Source: Oscillospiraceae bacterium (GTDB lineage Bacteria; Bacillota; Clostridia; Oscillospirales; Oscillospiraceae). Taken from it: DNA of 32,301 bases. Location: positions 1-32,301 of the forward strand of contig JAJBUC010000088.1 in the NCBI GenBank assembly GCA_020860545.1, read 5' to 3'. Under the pieces are notes generated by a model. It saw nothing but the letters and a program-made list of their open reading frames with translations, was not told where the DNA came from and made no database searches. The translations under genes and the position numbers were made by a program. This document shows, piece after piece, positions 27,417-32,301 of this stretch (its first letter is position 1; every line of letters begins with the position of its first letter).

Positions 27417-28471
27417 CAGTTGCTTTCGATGTAGTAAATGGGGTTTAAGAGCACACCGTCCCGCTTAATCTCGAAATGCAGATGCGGCCCTGTGGCGTTG
27501 CCTGTCTCCCCCGCCTCAGCCACCTTCTCACCCTTGGACACAATCTGCCCCTTTTGGACACAGAGCTTACTGCAGTGGGCGTAAAATGTCTTGATACCGT
27601 TGCCGTGGTCGAGCTGGAGGTATAGCCCGTAAACCGGGCTATCTCCGATGTAATCCACCGTACCGTCGGCAAACGCGCCGATCGCCGTACCGGTGTCCAC
27701 CGCGATATCCACACCGTTGTGAAACTTATCCTCCCCGTCCCCCGGATGGATGCGCCAACCGAACCCGGAGGAGACCACCCCCATCGCAGGGGTGACAGTG
27801 TCCGACAAGCCGAGGCTGTATTTGTCCATCGGCGCGTTGTCCGGCAGCGGCTCACCGCTGTAGTCCATGTGGATGACCTCCGGCTCCGGTGTGGCGGACG
27901 GCGCTGCTGTCTCGGCAGGCGTCTCCGCCGGTGCCTGTACTGTGGTCTCCTCCGCTGCCTGCACCGTCGTCACCTCCTCCGCCGCGTCGGGCAGTCCGAG
28001 CACCTGCGCCAGGGTCTGGGTGCTTTCAGCGTCAAACAGGCTCGCCGTCCGGTCCTCATATACCGCAAAATCCATCTCCGGCGAAAAAACGTGCGCGCTC
28101 ACCTCCGTCGCCGTCATGCCGGACGGGCTGAACACCTCTACCCACAGCTGCTGCATCGTGTCCGCCACGGGCTCACCGCTCGAGATGGCGTAGCCGAGGT
28201 TGGAAAACACCGCCTTGTAATCCGTATCCGCGTGCAGCACCTGCACCATGCGCGCGCGCAGCACCTCCATTTGTTCCGGGAACACCCCCTTGCCAAAAAA
28301 TACGCCAAAAAACAGCACCAGACAGACGCACAGCTGTGCCAGCCGCCGTTTTTCCCGCCTGCCCAGAAGCGCCTTGTCCTGCCGCCTGTGCCTGTTTTCT
28401 GGCCGACCTCCTGTCCGGCGGCCTGCCGTCTGCCGCCTCTTCTCTCCCGTACGATAGGTTGTCTCCATCAC
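27416..28471 (-). CDS. M23 (LytM-type) peptidase-domain membrane protein, SpoIVFA-like
   Basis: 351 aa: N-terminal basic region plus TM (LCVCLVLFFGVFFGKGVF); GFGWRIHPGDGEDKFHNGVDIAVDTGTAIGAFADGTVDYIG...LDHGNGIKTFYAHCSKL...GNATGPHLHFEI. Stop overlaps the start of the downstream M50 gene (TGATG). Confidence 0.88.
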   Translation of the reverse strand: MMETTYRTGEKRRQTAGRRTGGRPENRHRRQDKALLGRREKRRLAQLCVCLVLFFGVFFGKGVFPEQMEVLRARMVQVLHADTDYKAVFSNLGYAISSGEPVADTMQQLWVEVFSPSGMTATEVSAHVFSPEMDFAVYEDRTASLFDAESTQTLAQVLGLPDAAEEVTTVQAAEETTVQAPAETPAETAAPSATPEPEVIHMDYSGEPLPDNAPMDKYSLGLSDTVTPAMGVVSSGFGWRIHPGDGEDKFHNGVDIAVDTGTAIGAFADGTVDYIGDSPVYGLYLQLDHGNGIKTFYAHCSKLCVQKGQIVSKGEKVAEAGETGNATGPHLHFEIKRDGVLLNPIYYIESN

Positions 28472-28583
28472 CGGCGACCATCCCTTCTGTGTAGCATGAT
28501 TTCCTGCGTCATCTATATGCGGACAGGTCGTCGCTTATGAGTGCGGCCGGGTATTTATTATGATGCGCAAGCGGGTTCTGCCG

Positions 28584-28612
28584 TTGACAAGCGCGCGCAA
28601 ATCAAGTAGAAT
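28584..28612 (+). promoter_or_regulatory. Sigma-A-type promoter of rnpB
   Basis: TTGACA, 17-nt spacer, TAGAAT, about 8 nt before the RNA 5' end. Confidence 0.85.
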
Positions 28613-28619
28613 AATCTCC

Positions 28620-28980
28620 GCAAGCAGGCTGGACAGCCGCGCCGGCGGCCCCAACGGGCCGCCGGTGAGGAAAGTCCGGGCTCCATAGGGCAAGGATAAC
28701 GGGTAACACCCGCCGGGGGCGACCCCAGGAAAAGTGCAACAGAGATATACCGCCAGCGTATCCTGTGGGACACGCTGGTAAGGATGGAAAGGCGGAGGTA
28801 AGAGCCCGCCCGACGGTCGGGAACGGTCCGTCGCTGTAAACTCTATCCGGAGCAACGCCGTGGAGGAGCATTCAGGTTGACCCGACCGCTCCGAGGAGGC
28901 GGCTTGAGCGTGCCGGCAACGGCACGCCTAGATAGATGGCTGTCTTAAATGACAGAACCCGGCTTACAGGCCTGCTTGCT
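28620..28980 (+). ncRNA. rnpB: RNase P RNA, bacterial type A-like
   Basis: GAGGAAAGTCCGGGCTCC and ACAGAACCCGGCTTACAGGCC conserved blocks; 5' GCAAGCAGGC pairs with 3' GCCTGCTTGC. Confidence 0.97.
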
Positions 28981-28992
28981 TTATGAAAAAAT

Positions 28993-29030
28993 GAACGGGA
29001 GATGTGCGTCATGAAGCACATCTCCCGTTC
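28993..29030. other. Perfect 15-bp stem-loop following rnpB
   Basis: GAACGGGAGATGTGC-GTCATGAA-GCACATCTCCCGTTC; no U-tract directly after it. Confidence 0.8.
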
Positions 29031-29057
29031 CGATCTTAATAGAGCACGAAAAATTAG

Positions 29058-29087
29058 GGCAAAAGACAAATTTTTTGCCTTTTTTTA
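29058..29087 (+). terminator. Rho-independent terminator (rnpB transcription unit)
   Basis: GGCAAAA-GACAAATT-TTTTGCC-TTTTTTT. Confidence 0.75.
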
Positions 29088-29088
29088 G

Positions 29089-29117
29089 TTGTCGCAGCCG
29101 CAAAAAAATGATATACT
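29089..29117 (+). promoter_or_regulatory. Promoter of the Big2/SLH surface protein gene
   Basis: TTGTCG, 17-nt spacer, TATACT; AAAGGAG RBS before ATG 29193. Confidence 0.65.
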
Positions 29118-29192
29118 GGGTTACATAAGTTTTCTGTTCGTCTGGCACGGGGCCAGATTATCCGGAAAACACCATACGAAAGGAGTTCCCTC

Positions 29193-32108
29193 ATGCAAAT
29201 CAATTTACGAAAGCGTATTCCCGCATTTTTGCTTGTTTGCGCGTTGATATGTTCCCTTGCACCGTCTGTCTTTGCAGCCATTACGCTGGATACATCAGTT
29301 ACCGTAGTCGCGGGCGAGACAGTACAGCTTACCTGCAGCGACTCCGCTGCAACCTTTGAAAGTACGGATACAACGGTTGCCACAGTGGATTCCACCGGCC
29401 TTGTAACCGGCAAAAGTGCCGGCACCGCTACCATCACGGCAACCGCCTCCGACGGTAGCGCCGACACCGCCACATGCGCGGTCACAGTCACGGCAGCGCA
29501 GGAGACGACAACCCCCGCCATTTCCCTGAACGCTTCCACCCTCTCCCTCACTGCGGGCAGTACCTCCACGCTTACGGCGACGGTAACGCCCTCGGGCCAG
29601 AGCGTTACATGGACGAGTGACACGGAATCGGTCGCAACCGTTTCCAGCAGCGGCAAAGTTACGGCGGTCGCTGCAGGCTCGGCAGTCATTACCGCGACGA
29701 TTACGGTGGATGGTACCGACTATTCCGCGACCTGTACTGTGACGGTCACCGCCGCATCCACCTCTACATCCACCACCCTGTCCACCATCTCCTACACCGT
29801 GGAGGCGGGGGATTATGTCACCTTCAACAAATCAAATTTCTATAACGCGGTGAGTAGTCTTTCCAGCAGCACATTGAATTATATCAAGATCTCGTCGTTA
29901 CCCTCCTCCAGCAGAGGCACACTCTACTACGACTATGATGACGGCGATTACGACAGTGACGTCGATACCTCCACCAAGTATTACTACAGCACCAGCCAGA
30001 GCTATAACATTTCCGGTATCTCCTTTGTGGCTTCCTCCTCCTACAGCGGAAGCTTCACCATCAGCTACACCGCCGTTGACACGGCGGGGACGTCGTTTAC
30101 CGGCTCCATCAAAATCACGGTGGAGGAGGGCGACTCCTTCACCTATTCCACAGATCAGGATGAGCCGCTCACCTTCGACGCATCCGACTTTAACAGCTAC
30201 TGCAAGGATCAGACCGGCTACAATGTCAATTATATTACCTTCACGCTGCCCTCCTCGTCATACGGTGTGCTCTACTACGACTACGACGACGGCGATTATG
30301 ACAGCAAGGTAACCGCCTCCACCAAATATTACCGCTCTGATGACCCGTCCATTGACGATGTGACTTTTGTGCCCAAAAGCAGCTATACCGGCACCTTCAC
30401 CCTCAGCTTCAGCGGAAAGACGACCAACAGCACCTCCTTTTCCGGCTCGGTGAAGATCACTGTCGGCGCTTCGGATGAAATTACCTACTCCATTGATGAA
30501 GACGAGGCGCTGACCTTTGACCTTTCCGACTTCACCTCATACAGCAACAACGCGGTCGGCGGGACGCTAAGCTATGTCCAGTTCACCCTGCCGGGCTCCT
30601 CAAAGGGTACCCTTTATTACAAGTATGACGACGGAGACTATGACAGCAAGGTGTCCGCCTCCACGAAATACTACCGTTCGTCCTCCCCGAAAATCGGCGA
30701 CGTGACGTTTGTCCCAGCGAGCGGCTACACCGGCACCGTCTCCATCTCCTTCTCCGGGGAAAATACGTCAGGCGACAGCTTTGACGGTACGATTAAAATC
30801 AGCGTTGATGACGACGACAGCAGCAGCGGCGACGTCACCTATACGGCCAAGAAAGACGTGGTTGTCACCCTTTCGGCCAGCGATTTTAACGATTACTGTA
30901 AGGACGATACCGGCAGCAACCTCAACTATATTACCTTCAGCTCCCTGCCGAGCTCTTCCTACGGCAAGCTCTACTATGAGTACGATGAGGACAGCGGCGA
31001 CTATGACAGCGCCGTGAGCACGTCCAAGAAATACTACCGCTCCTCCTCGCCCTATATTGACGACATCAGCTTCGTACCCAAAAGCGGTTACACCGGGACG
31101 GTCTCCATCAAGTTCTCCGGCGTATCCACCGGCGGCGATAGCTTTTCCGGCACGATGAAGATTACCTACTCCTCTTCGTCGTCCTCTTCCTCTTCCTCGT
31201 CTTCGTCCTCGTCCTCCAGCAGCAGTACCACCGTCACCTATTACACCAGCTATGCGCCGATCTCCTTCCTCCAGTCCGACTTCCAGAGCATCTGCACCGC
31301 GCAGAACAGCTCCACCCTCTCTTCCATCGAGTTCAGCACCCTGCCCTCCTCCGCTGCGGGCAAGCTCTATGTGGGCTATGCAAGCCCCTCCTCCACCGGC
31401 ACGGCGGTCACGACAGGGGTATCCTACAGCGCATCCAACATCTCCGGTATCGTCTTTGTCCCCAAGGCGGAGTACACCGGGACGATCACCATGACCTACA
31501 CCGGCACCGATACTAAAGACGACACCTATACCGCCTATGTGACCATCAACGTCACCGCCGCCACTTCCTCCGCGGTATTTAGCGATATGGGGAGCTACGC
31601 ATGGGCGGCAGGCTCCGTGGACTATATCTACACCTATGACATCACAACAGGTACCACCAGCACAACCTATAACCCCGCCGGGAATATCACGCGCGGCGAC
31701 TTTATCCTCATGCTCTACCGCGCCTTTAACCTGCAGGGGGACAGCTCCTCAAACTTCCCGGACGTACCCGCCGACAGTTATTACGCGACGGCCATTGGTG
31801 TCGCTAAGGATCTCGGCATCGCCCAGGGGAGCGACGGATACTTCCGCCCCACAGACGCCCTGACGCGCGAGGATGCGTTGGTTTTGATTCTGCGCACCAT
31901 GCAGCAGAGCGGATACAGCATCAGCACCGCGACCTCCCTGAGTGACTACACCGACGCCTCTGCCGTATCGAGCTATGCCATTGAGGCCTGCGCAACCCTC
32001 TCTCAGGCGGGCGTGATCAAAGGGGACAGCGCCGGAAACCTCAATCCGAAAAATTCCCTGACCCGCGCGGAAATGGCCGTCATCCTCCATCGAGCGCTGA
32101 CATTATAA
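29193..32108 (+). CDS. Surface protein: signal peptide, two Big2-like Ig domains, five tandem ~105-aa repeats, poly-Ser tract, SLH domains
   Basis: Big2 features (TVVAGETVQLTCSDSAATFESTDTTVATVDSTGLVTGKSAGTATITAT); repeat core LPSSSxGTLYYDYDDGDYDSxVxxSTKYYRS; SLH units at the C-terminus. Confidence 0.92.
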   Translation: MQINLRKRIPAFLLVCALICSLAPSVFAAITLDTSVTVVAGETVQLTCSDSAATFESTDTTVATVDSTGLVTGKSAGTATITATASDGSADTATCAVTVTAAQETTTPAISLNASTLSLTAGSTSTLTATVTPSGQSVTWTSDTESVATVSSSGKVTAVAAGSAVITATITVDGTDYSATCTVTVTAASTSTSTTLSTISYTVEAGDYVTFNKSNFYNAVSSLSSSTLNYIKISSLPSSSRGTLYYDYDDGDYDSDVDTSTKYYYSTSQSYNISGISFVASSSYSGSFTISYTAVDTAGTSFTGSIKITVEEGDSFTYSTDQDEPLTFDASDFNSYCKDQTGYNVNYITFTLPSSSYGVLYYDYDDGDYDSKVTASTKYYRSDDPSIDDVTFVPKSSYTGTFTLSFSGKTTNSTSFSGSVKITVGASDEITYSIDEDEALTFDLSDFTSYSNNAVGGTLSYVQFTLPGSSKGTLYYKYDDGDYDSKVSASTKYYRSSSPKIGDVTFVPASGYTGTVSISFSGENTSGDSFDGTIKISVDDDDSSSGDVTYTAKKDVVVTLSASDFNDYCKDDTGSNLNYITFSSLPSSSYGKLYYEYDEDSGDYDSAVSTSKKYYRSSSPYIDDISFVPKSGYTGTVSIKFSGVSTGGDSFSGTMKITYSSSSSSSSSSSSSSSSSSSTTVTYYTSYAPISFLQSDFQSICTAQNSSTLSSIEFSTLPSSAAGKLYVGYASPSSTGTAVTTGVSYSASNISGIVFVPKAEYTGTITMTYTGTDTKDDTYTAYVTINVTAATSSAVFSDMGSYAWAAGSVDYIYTYDITTGTTSTTYNPAGNITRGDFILMLYRAFNLQGDSSSNFPDVPADSYYATAIGVAKDLGIAQGSDGYFRPTDALTREDALVLILRTMQQSGYSISTATSLSDYTDASAVSSYAIEACATLSQAGVIKGDSAGNLNPKNSLTRAEMAVILHRALTL
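29781..31560 (+). repeat. Five tandem protein-coding repeats of ~105-115 aa, boundaries approximate (29781-30137, 30138-30479, 30480-30833, 30834-31170, 31228-31560)
   Basis: Recurrent xTYSxDxDExLTFxxSDFxxYxxxxxGxxLxYIxFxxLPSSSxGxLYYxYDDGDYDSxVxxSTKYYRSxxPxIDDVTFVPKSxYTGTxxISFSGxxTxGxSFSGxIKITV; the fifth copy is degenerate. Confidence 0.85.
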
Positions 32109-32123
32109 GCAGATTTTGAACGG

Positions 32124-32164
32124 AAAGAACCGCTGTGCGCGAATGCGCACAGCGGTTCTTTTGA
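32124..32164 (+). terminator. Strong terminator hairpin after the Big2/SLH gene
   Basis: AAAGAACCGCTGTGCGC-GAAT-GCGCACAGCGGTTCTTTTGA: perfect 17-bp stem. Confidence 0.85.
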
Positions 32165-32220
32165 TCCTATTCATTTCTTTGTTGTAATTAAGTATGCTTT
32201 ACCCTTGCGCAAAGAATAAA

Positions 32221-32301
32221 TTACTCCGCGGGGGTCTCCGTGGGGGCAGTCAGGCCCTCGTCATCGGCTGCCTCATCGGGTGTCTGAGACTCGTCAACAG
32301 G
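32221..32301 (-). CDS. Partial CDS, acidic C-terminus running off the window
   Basis: Hand translation: ...PVDESQTPDEAADDEGLTAPTETPAE*; stop TAA at 32223-32221. Confidence 0.5.
   Translation of the reverse strand, partial: PVDESQTPDEAADDEGLTAPTETPAE

Noticed and set aside
28535-28871. Minus-strand ORFs across rnpB
   Set aside because: They are antisense to a well-recognised RNase P RNA, with no RBS or protein motif support.
29925-30650. CRISPR-like or noncoding direct repeats (recurrent TACTACGACTATGACGACGGCGATTATGACAGC)
   Set aside because: The repeats are in frame within one ORF, hundreds of bp apart and diverged; they are coding repeats, not a CRISPR array.

Overview
The window looks like a housekeeping-rich chromosomal segment of a Gram-positive, spore-forming-type Clostridia/Oscillospiraceae-like bacterium. 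This assignment rests on gene content and protein resemblance only. Most genes are on the minus strand: VWA/SLH surface protein, rplL-rplJ with an L10 leader, FAH hydrolase, ysxC/engB, lon, clpX, clpP, tig, metallophosphoesterase, thrC, M19 dipeptidase, yraN, rnhB, rbgA/ylqF, rplS, and a four-gene OpuC-type osmoprotectant ABC transporter. A spoIVFA/spoIVFB-like pair follows. On the plus strand are an AGCS alanine/sodium symporter, a helical-repeat hypothetical protein, a choline/carnitine O-acyltransferase-family protein, rnpB (RNase P RNA) and a large Big2/tandem-repeat/SLH surface protein. The most interesting signal is the carnitine/choline acyltransferase homologue (catalytic His and STS motifs readable). 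It is divergent from the OpuC importer across a 270-bp intergenic region with a good promoter in each direction, and suggests an uptake-plus-acyl-transfer module for quaternary amines. Other points: in-frame TAA codons in two otherwise recognisable conserved genes (rbgA and a spoIVFB-like M50 protease), low-complexity C-terminal tails on ribosomal protein L10 and trigger factor, an rplJL unit separate from rplKA and rpoBC, a five-copy Asp/Tyr-rich surface repeat, and a perfect 17-bp inverted repeat upstream of a small ribbon-helix-helix-like ORF. No CRISPR array, tRNA, rRNA operon, transposase or integrase was recognised. All family calls come from reading the translations; no database search was run.
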